Positions 51,154 to 58,770 of a stretch of DNA of 64,000 bases are shown here, piece by piece. The stretch lies in contig CAZICY010000004.1 of NCBI GenBank assembly GCA_964537955.1, forward strand, positions 20,293-84,292, written 5' to 3'. The first letter of the stretch is position 1; each line of letters opens with the position of its first letter. The notes under the pieces were generated by a model. That model made no database searches. It saw only the letters and a list, made by a program, of their open reading frames with translations, and was not told the origin of the DNA. Source of the stretch: Mxb001 sp964537955. GTDB lineage: Bacteria > Actinomycetota > Actinomycetes > S36-B12. The translations under genes and the position numbers were made by a program.

Positions 51154-51633
51154 TCACTCCTCTCCTGACGGGACGGCAGAGCGCACGGCCACTGCCTGGA
51201 TCTCGATGAGCAGATGGGGATGGGGAAGCTCGCGGACTGCCACGGTGGTGCGAGTCGGGCCCGTGTGGTCGAAGTACTCCGCATACACCTCGTTGTATCC
51301 CGCGAAGTCGTCCATGTCGACGAGGTAGCTCGTCACCTGCACGAGGTCGCCGAGGTCGCAGTCGACTGAGCGGAGGATGTCGCGGATGTTGTCGATGACG
51401 GCACGCGTCTGCTCGCGGATGTCCAAGCGCACCCTGCCATCGGCGTGCACCTGGACGCCGGCGAAGGTGTCGTCGGCTCGTCTGCTGCTCGTGCCCGACA
51501 CCCACACGAGATCGCCCACGACCTTGACGTGGGGGTAGGCCCCGCGGGGCGTGGCCTTGCCGGGCACGACACGCGACAGCCCGGCAGGGGCAGGACCTCC
51601 GCCTGGCCGGGTCTTGCTCGCGTCGCCGGACAT
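51154..51633 (-). CDS. RidA family deaminase, probable 2-aminomuconate deaminase
   Basis: 159 residues from ATG 51633. YjgF/RidA blocks: GAYPHVKVVGDLVWVSGTSS, QTRAVIDNIRDILRSVDCDL, VQVTSYLVDMDDFAGYNEVY and TRTTVAVRELPHPHLLIEIQ. The Arg-Glu pair of the enamine site is present. In nitrobenzoate and aminophenol pathways RidA-family enzymes (AmnD/NbaF) hydrolyse 2-aminomuconate; the location before HAAO and ACMSD supports that role. First gene of the leftward operon divergent from LysR. Confidence 0.86.
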   Translation of the reverse strand: MSGDASKTRPGGGPAPAGLSRVVPGKATPRGAYPHVKVVGDLVWVSGTSSRRADDTFAGVQVHADGRVRLDIREQTRAVIDNIRDILRSVDCDLGDLVQVTSYLVDMDDFAGYNEVYAEYFDHTGPTRTTVAVRELPHPHLLIEIQAVAVRSAVPSGEE

Positions 51634-51690
51634 GACCGCATTGTCTGCCCCCGGGGCCATGCTCGGCAATTGCCCATCCGGCGCCGGGCC

Positions 51691-51719
51691 ATGCCCCAGC
51701 GGACATAGCCTGGGGGCAT
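51691..51719. promoter_or_regulatory. inverted repeat over the LysR start
   Basis: ATGCCCC (51691-51697) pairs with GGGGCAT (51713-51719), the latter reaching the LysR start codon. It lies in the 84-base divergent intergenic region between RidA and LysR, along with palindrome CCGGCGCCGG (51678-51687). Either is a candidate LysR autoregulatory site. Confidence 0.4.
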
Positions 51720-52674
51720 GGACCAGGTCGCCTCGCCCGAGCGGCTCCTCGACGGCCGCCTCAAGCTGCGCCACCTCGTGCTCGCCACCACGATCGCCGA
51801 CGCCGGCAGCCTCGCCCGGGCCGCCGAGCAGCTGCGCATCACGCAGCCCGTGGTGACGCGCGGCCTGCAGGACCTCGAGTCCGTGCTCGGCGTACCGCTC
51901 TTCGAGCGCTCCGCACAGGGGGTGTCTCCGACCGTCTACGGCACGGCGTTCATCGAGCACGCGCGCGGCGTGATCGCGCAGATCCGTCAGGCGGGCCGCG
52001 CACTCGGCGATCTTGCGGCCGCCGACGCGGGCACGGTCACCGTCGGCACCCATCTCGCCGGATCCAATGTCCTGCTGCCGCTCGCCATCGCGCGACTCAA
52101 GGCGGCGCACCCGGGCGTGACCGTCATCGTGCGCGAGTCCACGCCCGATCGGCTGCAGTCACTGCTCCTGGTCGGCGATGTCGACCTCACCGTGGGCCGG
52201 CTCACGCCCGCGGATCCGCGGATCGACCAGGTGCGGCTCTACGTCGAGCCCATCGTCCTCGTCGTGCGCGCCGATCACCCCGTGCTCGCGGGACGCGTGC
52301 CCACCTTCGCGGCCCTCGCGACGCTGCCCTGGATCGTCCCCGTGGCAGGCACCGCGCTGCGCCGCGAGATGGAGCAGCTCTTCAGCACACAGGGGCTGCC
52401 GTGGCCGAGCAACCGCGTCGAGTGCACCAGCGCACTCACCCTGCGCCGCCTCATCCTCGACGGCGACTGCGTGGCCGCCCTGCCCGAGCTGGTCGCGCTC
52501 CACGATGACGACCTCGCCGTGGTCACCCCGTCAGACGTCGACCTGGCGCGCCTCACCCGTCCCGTCGGCGTGAGCACCGTGCGCGATCGCTGGATGCCGC
52601 CGGCGGTGGAGACATTTCTCGACGACCTCTCGGTGGTCGCCACGGAGATCCGCGAGCGCGAGCCCGTCTCCTGA
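51718..52674 (+). CDS. LysR family regulator of the kynurenine cluster
   Basis: 318 residues. N-terminal winged helix (LVLATTIADAGSLARAAEQL, TQPVVTRGLQDLESVLGV, PLFERSAQGVSPTVYG) and a periplasmic-binding-like effector domain. It is divergent from the RidA-HAAO-ACMSD-KMO operon and convergent with the formamidase gene, sitting between the two halves of the pathway. It probably activates both in response to kynurenine or another intermediate; an inverted repeat CTGCC-N6-GGCAG before kynA (55702) may be a second binding site. Confidence 0.9.
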   Translation: MDQVASPERLLDGRLKLRHLVLATTIADAGSLARAAEQLRITQPVVTRGLQDLESVLGVPLFERSAQGVSPTVYGTAFIEHARGVIAQIRQAGRALGDLAAADAGTVTVGTHLAGSNVLLPLAIARLKAAHPGVTVIVRESTPDRLQSLLLVGDVDLTVGRLTPADPRIDQVRLYVEPIVLVVRADHPVLAGRVPTFAALATLPWIVPVAGTALRREMEQLFSTQGLPWPSNRVECTSALTLRRLILDGDCVAALPELVALHDDDLAVVTPSDVDLARLTRPVGVSTVRDRWMPPAVETFLDDLSVVATEIREREPVS

Positions 52675-52681
52675 CGCTGCC

Positions 52682-53455
52682 TCACTGCAGCAGTGCGCGA
52701 GTGAGGGCATCGCGCCTGAGCGCCGATACAGGCGAGGTGGGGTCCAGGATCTCGTAGTGGGTGTCGCCGGGGATGACGGTGAGTTCGGCGTCGATGCCGT
52801 GCGCGCGCAGATGGGCGAGGTAGGCCTCGCTCTGCGACAGGGGCACGTCGATGTCCTCGGTGCCGTGCAGGAGGAGACGACGCGATCCCGGATCCGGGGC
52901 GAGCGCGCCCGGATCCGTCACGGCGTACCTCTCCGGGACGTCCTCCGGACGCCCGCCCATGAAGGTGTCGATCGCGCCGTCGCCGAGCTTCTCGGCGCTG
53001 CCGATTGCCAGGCAGGCGACGGGGGCGTGGAGCACCACGAGATCGAATGCAGCTGCGTGCGGATCCGCCCCGACGGCGTCCGCGGGCAGGGAGCGACGCG
53101 AGGTTGCCCAGGCAGCGAGGCCGCCGCCGGCGGAGTGGCCGAGGAGCGCGCGCCGGGAGGTATCGATGCCGTGGCGGGCCGCCTCCGTGAGTCCCTGGTC
53201 GATCGCGGTGACGACGTCGCTCATCGTGGTCGGCCAGGGGAACTCGTACGTGCGGTACTCGATGCTCCACACCGCGAAGCCGTGCGCGGCCAGGTCGAGG
53301 CAGGTGCCCTCCTCGAGGTCGAGGCGCCAGACGGGACGCCAGTAGCCGCCGTGGATGACGATCACCAGGGGCGGCCGCTCCGGCCCTTCCTCCGGAATGA
53401 ACCACTCGCCGAACTGCCGCGGGTGCTCGCCGTAGGGCTCGGTGAAGCGGCGCAT
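52682..53455 (-). CDS. kynurenine formamidase (alpha/beta-hydrolase type)
   Basis: 257 residues. Oxyanion motif HGGYWRPVW, nucleophile GHSAGGGLAAW, catalytic Asp in LLHGTEDIDVPLSQ and His in GDTHYEIL are visible. The small alpha/beta hydrolase with HGGxW is the arylformamidase type of eukaryotes and some bacteria, not the metal KynB fold. The gene follows kynureninase by two bases in the kynA-kynU operon, making N-formylkynurenine hydrolysis its clear role. Confidence 0.88.
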   Translation of the reverse strand: MRRFTEPYGEHPRQFGEWFIPEEGPERPPLVIVIHGGYWRPVWRLDLEEGTCLDLAAHGFAVWSIEYRTYEFPWPTTMSDVVTAIDQGLTEAARHGIDTSRRALLGHSAGGGLAAWATSRRSLPADAVGADPHAAAFDLVVLHAPVACLAIGSAEKLGDGAIDTFMGGRPEDVPERYAVTDPGALAPDPGSRRLLLHGTEDIDVPLSQSEAYLAHLRAHGIDAELTVIPGDTHYEILDPTSPVSALRRDALTRALLQ

Positions 53456-53457
53456 CG

Positions 53458-54750
53458 CTAGGCCAGACGCCGGCGAAGCGCGTCCGCTGCGCGCCAGCAG
53501 TCGAGGTACGTCGAGTAGAGCGGCACGGGGGCGAACCTGATGATGTCGGGGTTGCGGGTGTCGGCGATGACCCCGTCGAGGTCGCGCAGGATCGCCGCGA
53601 GCTCGTGGATGTCCCGCGAGAAGCGCACGGACATCTGGCAGCCATGCTGCGCGGGATCAGCGGGCGTCACCACGTGCAAAGCCCCTTCGCCGGTCTCGGC
53701 GCGCACTTCGCCGAGGAGGTCGCGCAGATAGCCGGTGAGGCGCAGGCTGCGCTCGCGCAGCACGCTCATGCCGACCTCGTCGAAGATCTCAAGCGACACC
53801 TGCACGGGTGCCATCGCGAAGATGGGGGGATTCGACACCTGCCAGGCATCGGCCGAGGGCGGCGGATCGAAGTCGCGCTCCATGCGGAAGCGCCTGTCCG
53901 TGCGCGTGCCCCACCAGCCCGCGAGGCGCGGCAGCGATGTGTCCTTCGCATGGCGCTCGTGGATGAAGCAGCCGGCCAGGGACCCGGGACCGGAGTTGAG
54001 GTACTTGTAGGAGCACCACGCGGCGAAGTCGACGTCCCAGTCGTGCAGCGACACCGGGACATTGCCCGCGGCGTGCGCGAGGTCCCAGCCGACGACCGCA
54101 CCCACCTCGTGCCCTGCAGCGGTGATGGCTGGCATGTCCATCCACTCGCCGGTGAGGTAGTTGACCGCGCTGAGGAACACCACGGCCACCTCGTCGCCCA
54201 GGTCGCGAATCGCCTGCACGACGTCCTCGGTGCGCAGCGTGTCCTCCCCGTCGCGAGGTCGCAGTCGCACGACATGCGCGGCCGGATCGAGCCCGTGCCA
54301 GGCGGCCTGCGATGCCAGGGCGTAGCCGTCGGACGGGAAGACGATGTCCTCCATGACGATCTTGGTCCGCCGACCGGACGGGCGGTAGAAGGTCGCGAAG
54401 AGCAGGTGGATGTTGACGGTGAGCGAGTTCATCACCACCACCTCGTGCGGCAGCGCGCCCACGAGCCGAGCGGTGGGGTCGGTGAGCGCCTCGTGGTAGT
54501 CCTTCCACGGCCGCGGGCCCGTGAGCTGCCCCTCCACTCCCCAGGTGGCCCACCGGTCGAACTCGGTGAGCAGCGCGTCGCGCGTGGCCTTCGGCTTCAG
54601 GCCGAGGGAGTTTCCGGCGAAGTAGGCGACCTCGCGGTAGGCAGATCCGGGGGCGTCGGGGAAGTCGAGAGGGGGCGCGAAGGGCGGGACGTGGAAGCGC
54701 TCGCGCCAGCCGGGATCCTCGCTGTCGAGCGTGGGGTCGAAGTCGCGCAC
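53458..54750 (-). CDS. kynU: kynureninase
   Basis: 430 residues from GTG 54750, two bases after the kynA stop; GTG 54777 inside kynA would add nine. PLP enzyme signature: AYFAGNSLGLKPKATRDAL, EVVVMNSLTVNIHLLF, VVGWDLAHAAGNVPV (Asp contacting PLP) and CSYKYLNSGPGSLAG (PLP lysine). Hydrolyses 3-hydroxykynurenine or kynurenine to 3-hydroxyanthranilate or anthranilate plus alanine. Second gene of the leftward tryptophan operon. Confidence 0.95.
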   Translation of the reverse strand: MRDFDPTLDSEDPGWRERFHVPPFAPPLDFPDAPGSAYREVAYFAGNSLGLKPKATRDALLTEFDRWATWGVEGQLTGPRPWKDYHEALTDPTARLVGALPHEVVVMNSLTVNIHLLFATFYRPSGRRTKIVMEDIVFPSDGYALASQAAWHGLDPAAHVVRLRPRDGEDTLRTEDVVQAIRDLGDEVAVVFLSAVNYLTGEWMDMPAITAAGHEVGAVVGWDLAHAAGNVPVSLHDWDVDFAAWCSYKYLNSGPGSLAGCFIHERHAKDTSLPRLAGWWGTRTDRRFRMERDFDPPPSADAWQVSNPPIFAMAPVQVSLEIFDEVGMSVLRERSLRLTGYLRDLLGEVRAETGEGALHVVTPADPAQHGCQMSVRFSRDIHELAAILRDLDGVIADTRNPDIIRFAPVPLYSTYLDCWRAADALRRRLA

Positions 54751-54752
54751 GC

Positions 54753-55652
54753 TCAGATTCTCGTCCGTGACGACCACAACTCGGGGAAGGCCTGCCGCTG
54801 GAGGCTCTTCTCCAGCCAGGCCAGGCCCGCGGATCCGCCGGTGCCCACCTTCGCTCCCATGGAGCGCCGTACCGCCATGAGATGGCGGTAGCGCCAGTCG
54901 CTGAACTCCTCGGCGATGTCGGTGAGTGATTCGGCGAGCTCGCGCAACTGCGTGCCGTGGCCGTTGTCGACGTAGACCTGCACCCAGGCGTCCTCGATGG
55001 CCTCGTCCCACTCGTGGGTGGCATCCCTGGGTGCTTCCAGCGCCGCCGTGGGCACGGGGTAGCCCTGCCGGGCGAGATACGCGAGCACGTCGTCGTAGAG
55101 GCTCGGTGCGGCGAATGCGGCGACGAGTTCGTCGTAGTGGCTGCCGGCGAGGTGCTTGTGCGGCCGCAGGAGGGCGGGATCCTTGAAGCCGAGCAGGAAT
55201 TCGACGTGCCGATAGAGGAAGGACTGGAAGCCGGACGCCTCGCCGAGTGCCTCGCGGAAGGCATTGAAGTCGGGTGGGGTCATCCATGTGAAGCTGACCC
55301 AGGAGGCGTTGAGCCCGCGGAAGTGGTCGCGGCTGCGCCGCAGTGCGAGCAGGGCCTCGCCGAGCTGGTCCTCGCGCAGGAATCGCTGGGCGGTCCGCCA
55401 CTCGAAGGCGAGCAGGTTGAAGTAGAGCTCCATGATCTGCGACAGGACGAGGAACATGTATTCGCCGGGCTCGTCGGTCGCGGTCTTCTGCAAGGTCGCC
55501 AGGGTCGAGGCGCGGACGTAGGCGTCGTAGGGGGTCGTGTCCTCGAACTCGACCCTGGGGGCCTGGGTCGGGGTGCGTGGCTCGCCGTCGGCCGGGCCGC
55601 TCGCGGCCGCCTGCTCCCGGTCCCTGTTCGAGGGGTTGCGCCTGCTGGTCAT
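54753..55652 (-). CDS. kynA: tryptophan 2,3-dioxygenase
   Basis: 299 residues from ATG 55652. Haem-dioxygenase marks: FLVLSQIMELYFNLLAFEWR, RDHFRGLNASWVSFTW, GFQSFLYRHVEFLLG (His ligand region appears as RYRHLMAVRRSMGAKVGTGG with the proximal His in RHLM). The GTGGS loop is conserved. Opens tryptophan's indole ring to N-formylkynurenine. First gene of the leftward kynA-kynU-formamidase operon, which starts in the 198-base divergent gap shared with a lipoprotein gene. Confidence 0.94.
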   Translation of the reverse strand: MTSRRNPSNRDREQAAASGPADGEPRTPTQAPRVEFEDTTPYDAYVRASTLATLQKTATDEPGEYMFLVLSQIMELYFNLLAFEWRTAQRFLREDQLGEALLALRRSRDHFRGLNASWVSFTWMTPPDFNAFREALGEASGFQSFLYRHVEFLLGFKDPALLRPHKHLAGSHYDELVAAFAAPSLYDDVLAYLARQGYPVPTAALEAPRDATHEWDEAIEDAWVQVYVDNGHGTQLRELAESLTDIAEEFSDWRYRHLMAVRRSMGAKVGTGGSAGLAWLEKSLQRQAFPELWSSRTRI

Positions 55653-55701
55653 GGGGCCAGTGTGGTCCTCCGCTGGCCGCTCCACCAGGGACCTGCGGCA
55701 A

Positions 55702-55717
55702 CTGCCGGAACGGGCAG
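55702..55717. promoter_or_regulatory. inverted repeat upstream of kynA
   Basis: CTGCC-GGAACG-GGCAG is a perfect 5-bp inverted repeat with six-base spacer, 50 bases upstream of the kynA ATG. It is a plausible site for the LysR regulator or another activator of the tryptophan operon. Confidence 0.4.
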
Positions 55718-55850
55718 AGGCGGTATGCCTGGCGCCAGCGAAGGGTCATCATCCGAACGGATGAGGAACCCGGGAGCAACCGGGTCCGTCAACATGGGGA
55801 CGAGCCGGATGGCTCGGCCCTCGACAGGGGCAGACAGGAAGCAGGGACTC

Positions 55851-56273
55851 ATGCGTTCGAATGCCCGCCGCGGCCTCAGCATCGCGGCAGCCACGATCAT
55901 CGCCCTGGGCGGAGCCGGCGTGCTCACTGCCTGCGGGGGTTCATCTGAGAGCACGACGTCCAGTGCCGCTGCGGCGCCGTCTGAGACCGACGGAGGCACA
56001 GCAGTGATCGGACCCGTCATCGTCGAGCCCGGCCAGACCACCGCCGAGGTGCAGGTCGGCCGCGTCATCACCTTCAACGTCGACGACGTCATGGCCTGGA
56101 TGATCTCCTCCAGCGATGAGGCCGTCGTCGCGGTCACCGCGGGCAAGGACGATGGCTCCGCACAGTTCCTCCCCGGCGGCGAGGCTCTCTCGCCCGGCAC
56201 CGCCGAGATCACCCTCACCAACATGGACGACACCGACGAGAAGTGGGTTGTCACGGTCACCGTGACGGAGTAG
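55851..56273 (+). CDS. small lipoprotein with beta-domain
   Basis: 140 residues with lipobox GVLTAC (cysteine about residue 27), a Ser/Thr/Ala linker and a 90-residue acidic beta-rich domain containing VEPGQTTAEVQVGRVITFNV and GTAEITLTNMDDTDEKWVVT. The latter resembles small Ig-like or YtxH-unrelated adhesin domains, with no clear family. Followed by a very strong terminator, so monocistronic. Confidence 0.72.
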   Translation: MRSNARRGLSIAAATIIALGGAGVLTACGGSSESTTSSAAAAPSETDGGTAVIGPVIVEPGQTTAEVQVGRVITFNVDDVMAWMISSSDEAVVAVTAGKDDGSAQFLPGGEALSPGTAEITLTNMDDTDEKWVVTVTVTE

Positions 56274-56282
56274 GGCCACTCT

Positions 56283-56336
56283 CTGCGTCGATCCCCCGGA
56301 TCAGCCGTCACGGATGACGGCCCGGGGGATCGACGC
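56283..56336 (+). terminator. strong two-tier hairpin terminator
   Basis: TGCGTCGATCCCCCGG (56283-56298) is exactly complementary to CCGGGGGATCGACGCA (56321-56336). Inside it GCCGTCA (56303-56309) and TGACGGC (56314-56320) form a second stem with loop CGGA, with four unpaired bases (ATCA) on one side. Ten bases after the lipoprotein stop. Confidence 0.8.
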
Positions 56337-56352
56337 ATGTAAGGCACGGCCG

Positions 56353-56379
56353 GATGGGCCAGATGGGCCAGATGGGCTG
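56353..56379 (+). repeat. 9-bp tandem repeat GATGGGCCA x3
   Basis: GATGGGCCA, GATGGGCCA, GATGGGCTG in tandem, in the short gap between the terminator and the DUF2207 gene. The third copy is degenerate. Confidence 0.7.
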
Positions 56380-56417
56380 CGCAGCGTCCGCTGTCGAGCG
56401 GGGTGGACACTGGAGCC

Positions 56418-57317
56418 ATGGGCGGCGTCACCATCCTTGCGGCGCTCCTCGCCGTCGCGGGTGTCGGATTCAGCGCGTCATCACCACCGCCGCAGTCCGG
56501 CTCGATCACGGCGTACGTCGCCCAGGCGGTGATCACCCCCGCGGGCGATGTGCGGGTCACCGAGACGATCACCTACGCCCTCGACCCAGGGACCGGCCAC
56601 GAGCTCGTCCGCACGATCCCGTCGTGGGAGGCGCTCCCTGACGGCAGGCGCTGGCTGCACCCGGTCACCGTGGAGACGGTCACGGCCGATGGCGCACCCG
56701 TGCCCTTCGACATCGCCGAGTCCGATGCTGCCGTCGAGGTGACGGTGAGCGCGCCCGATCCCGCCACCTCAGGCACCCGCGACTACGCCATCGTCTATTC
56801 GGTGACCGGTGCGCTGCGCAGCCTGGAGGCAGCTGACCTCGCTGCGAGCAATCCCTACGGATTCGCCGTCGGTGACGTGGAGTTCTCCTGGGACTTCATC
56901 GGACGAGACTGGGACCTGCCGAAGTCGAATGTCCGCATCACCCTTGCGGGTCCGGGGCCGATCCTGGCCGGACAGTGCATCGACGGCGGCCTGGGTGCAG
57001 CATCGACGATGCCCGTCGAGACCGCGGAGTCGCCCGCGCAAGGCTGCACCGATCGCATCAGCGGCAGCGAGATGACGGTGCGGGCCCCCTTCGTCGATGC
57101 CGGTCGGGGACTTGCCGTGGTCGTGGCCTTCCCCGGCCAGGCGTTCACGACATCGTTTGCGCCGGTCATCGAGGAACCGTCGCTCACCCGCTTCCTCGTG
57201 CCGGGGGTCCTCATCCTCATGCTGGCCGCACTCGTCGTGGTCGCCGTCATCGTCCTGCGACGGCGCCGCCGGGTGACACCGTCTTCGGTGGTGGCGCAGG
57301 GCCCTGGTAGCGGCTAG
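56418..57317 (+). CDS. DUF2207-type predicted membrane protein
   Basis: 299 residues from ATG 56418 (a GTG at 56403 is possible). A signal segment is followed by a beta-rich external domain containing ITPAGDVRVTETITYALDPG, RTIPSWEALPDG and GVDVGDVEFSWDFIGRDWDL-like text, the arrangement of the DUF2207 N-terminal domain. A C-terminal membrane helix (FLVPGVLILMLAALVVVAVI) and a basic tail follow. Function unknown. Confidence 0.75.
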   Translation: MGGVTILAALLAVAGVGFSASSPPPQSGSITAYVAQAVITPAGDVRVTETITYALDPGTGHELVRTIPSWEALPDGRRWLHPVTVETVTADGAPVPFDIAESDAAVEVTVSAPDPATSGTRDYAIVYSVTGALRSLEAADLAASNPYGFAVGDVEFSWDFIGRDWDLPKSNVRITLAGPGPILAGQCIDGGLGAASTMPVETAESPAQGCTDRISGSEMTVRAPFVDAGRGLAVVVAFPGQAFTTSFAPVIEEPSLTRFLVPGVLILMLAALVVVAVIVLRRRRRVTPSSVVAQGPGSG

Positions 57318-57331
57318 CGTCTGGCGTCGTG

Positions 57332-57457
57332 ATGGGTTCACCGGGCCCGTGCCCTGCCTGCGAGACAGTCGAACTTCAGCGCCGCGGCGGCAAGGACTTC
57401 TGCCCCCAGTGCTACTACATCCAGCCTTGCTGCGACGGCGGCGAGTGCGCGGTCTGA
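57332..57457 (+). CDS. 41-residue Cys-rich mini zinc-ribbon protein
   Basis: Short ORF with seven cysteines: CPACE, FCPQCYY, PCCDGG and EC near the end. Two CPxC knuckles 14 residues apart make a zinc-ribbon knuckle pair, with an extra CC and C that could bind a second metal or form disulfides. The start may be GTG 57329. Twelve bases separate the DUF2207 stop and the start, so it may be co-transcribed. Too short for routine gene calling; function unknown. Confidence 0.7.
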   Translation: MGSPGPCPACETVELQRRGGKDFCPQCYYIQPCCDGGECAV

Positions 57458-57480
57458 TCCCCGACCTCTAGCCTGGGCCG

Positions 57481-58443
57481 ATGCGCGCCATCCAGGTCAC
57501 CCGCTTCGGCGGCCCCGAAGTCCTCGAGCTCGTCGAACTCCCCGACCCCGATCCGATCCCGGGGCTTGAGGTACTCGAGGTGGATGCCGCGGGGGTCAAC
57601 TACGCCGACACGCACGCCGTGGAGAACTCCTACCTCTCCGCGCAGGAACTGCCCTTCATCCCCGGAGCCGAGATCGTCGGCCGGACCGCCGACGGTCGCC
57701 GCCTGTGCGGATTCACTGCGAGCGGATCCGGTGGCTACGCCGATCGCGCGCTCATCGCACCCGCGGCAGCCTTCGAGGTGCCCGACGGCGTGAGCGATGC
57801 CGCCGCACTCGGCCTGCTCGTGCAGGGACTCACGGCCTGGCACCTGCTGCGCACCTCGGCGCGCATGGTGACCGGCGAGTCGGTCGTCGTCCACGCAGCC
57901 GCCGGCGGAGTCGGATCGCTGGCGATCCAACTCGCCAAGCTCTGGGGCGCTGGTCGTGTCATCGCGGTCGCATCGAGCCAGGAGAAGCGCCAGCTCGCCC
58001 TCGACCTCGGCGCCGATGCCGCCATCGACGCCGACCCGTCGCACCTCACGGCCGCGATCCGCGAGGCCAACGGCGGCAAGCGCGTCGACATCGTGCTCGA
58101 GATGGTCGGCGGCGCGACGACCGATGCGTCCCTGCGCGCGCTCGCACCCTTCGGACGCCTCGTCGTCTACGGCATGGCTTCGCGCGAGGCCGCCACGCCG
58201 ATCGCACCGTCATCGCTCATGACCGGCTCGCTCAGCGTCATCGGCTTCTGGCTTGTGGACTGCATGAAGGTCGATCCCATCGGGATGGTGGCCCAGCCCC
58301 TGGCCGATCTCGTCCGACTCGTGGCCTCCGGGGAGCTGCGCCCGCTGCCAGGCACGGCGTACCCGCTCGAGGATGCGAGGCGTGCGCACGAGGACATGCG
58401 CGCTCGTCGCACCACCGGCAAGGTGATCCTCACCGCGCGCTGA
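57481..58443 (+). CDS. zinc-independent NADPH:quinone oxidoreductase (MDR family)
   Basis: 320 residues. Lacks zinc ligands. GroES-like N-terminus (MRAIQVTRFGGPEVLELVEL, VNYADTHAVENSY) and Rossmann motif VVVHAAAGGVGSLAIQLAKL (nucleotide binding), ending AHEDMRARRTTGKVILT. Belongs to the Qor branch that reduces quinones or reactive enones with NADPH. The preceding mini zinc-ribbon gene ends 23 bases earlier. Confidence 0.92.
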   Translation: MRAIQVTRFGGPEVLELVELPDPDPIPGLEVLEVDAAGVNYADTHAVENSYLSAQELPFIPGAEIVGRTADGRRLCGFTASGSGGYADRALIAPAAAFEVPDGVSDAAALGLLVQGLTAWHLLRTSARMVTGESVVVHAAAGGVGSLAIQLAKLWGAGRVIAVASSQEKRQLALDLGADAAIDADPSHLTAAIREANGGKRVDIVLEMVGGATTDASLRALAPFGRLVVYGMASREAATPIAPSSLMTGSLSVIGFWLVDCMKVDPIGMVAQPLADLVRLVASGELRPLPGTAYPLEDARRAHEDMRARRTTGKVILTAR

Positions 58444-58731
58444 TCAGGAGTCCTTGGGCCCCACTGCGATCTCCAGGCGCGACGCCGAGAGTTCGAGGTT
58501 GCGGCTCTGCGCGTAGAGCCCGACTCCGCCGAGCAGCCCCGCGACGCCGATGGCGAGGATGATCTCGAGGCTGTCCAGGATCGAGATGTCGAAGGCGAGC
58601 CACGCGATGAGGCAGCCGATGATGACGATCCAGCCGCTCCACCAGGACAGGGCGGCAAAGACATAGACGCGTTGCGCCGTGCGCCGTGCACCGGCGATCT
58701 GGTCGGCATAGGCCTGCGCGGGCGGGGTCAT
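58444..58731 (-). CDS. small membrane protein with two TM helices
   Basis: 95 residues with two hydrophobic segments (about 25-47 and 54-75) and charged ends. The stop (58444) directly abuts the Qor stop (58443), so the genes are convergent without spacer. Sequence unrecognised. Confidence 0.7.
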   Translation of the reverse strand: MTPPAQAYADQIAGARRTAQRVYVFAALSWWSGWIVIIGCLIAWLAFDISILDSLEIILAIGVAGLLGGVGLYAQSRNLELSASRLEIAVGPKDS

Positions 58732-58770
58732 GGCGGGAGCCTAGGGCGTCCGGCCCGGTAGCGTGCGACC

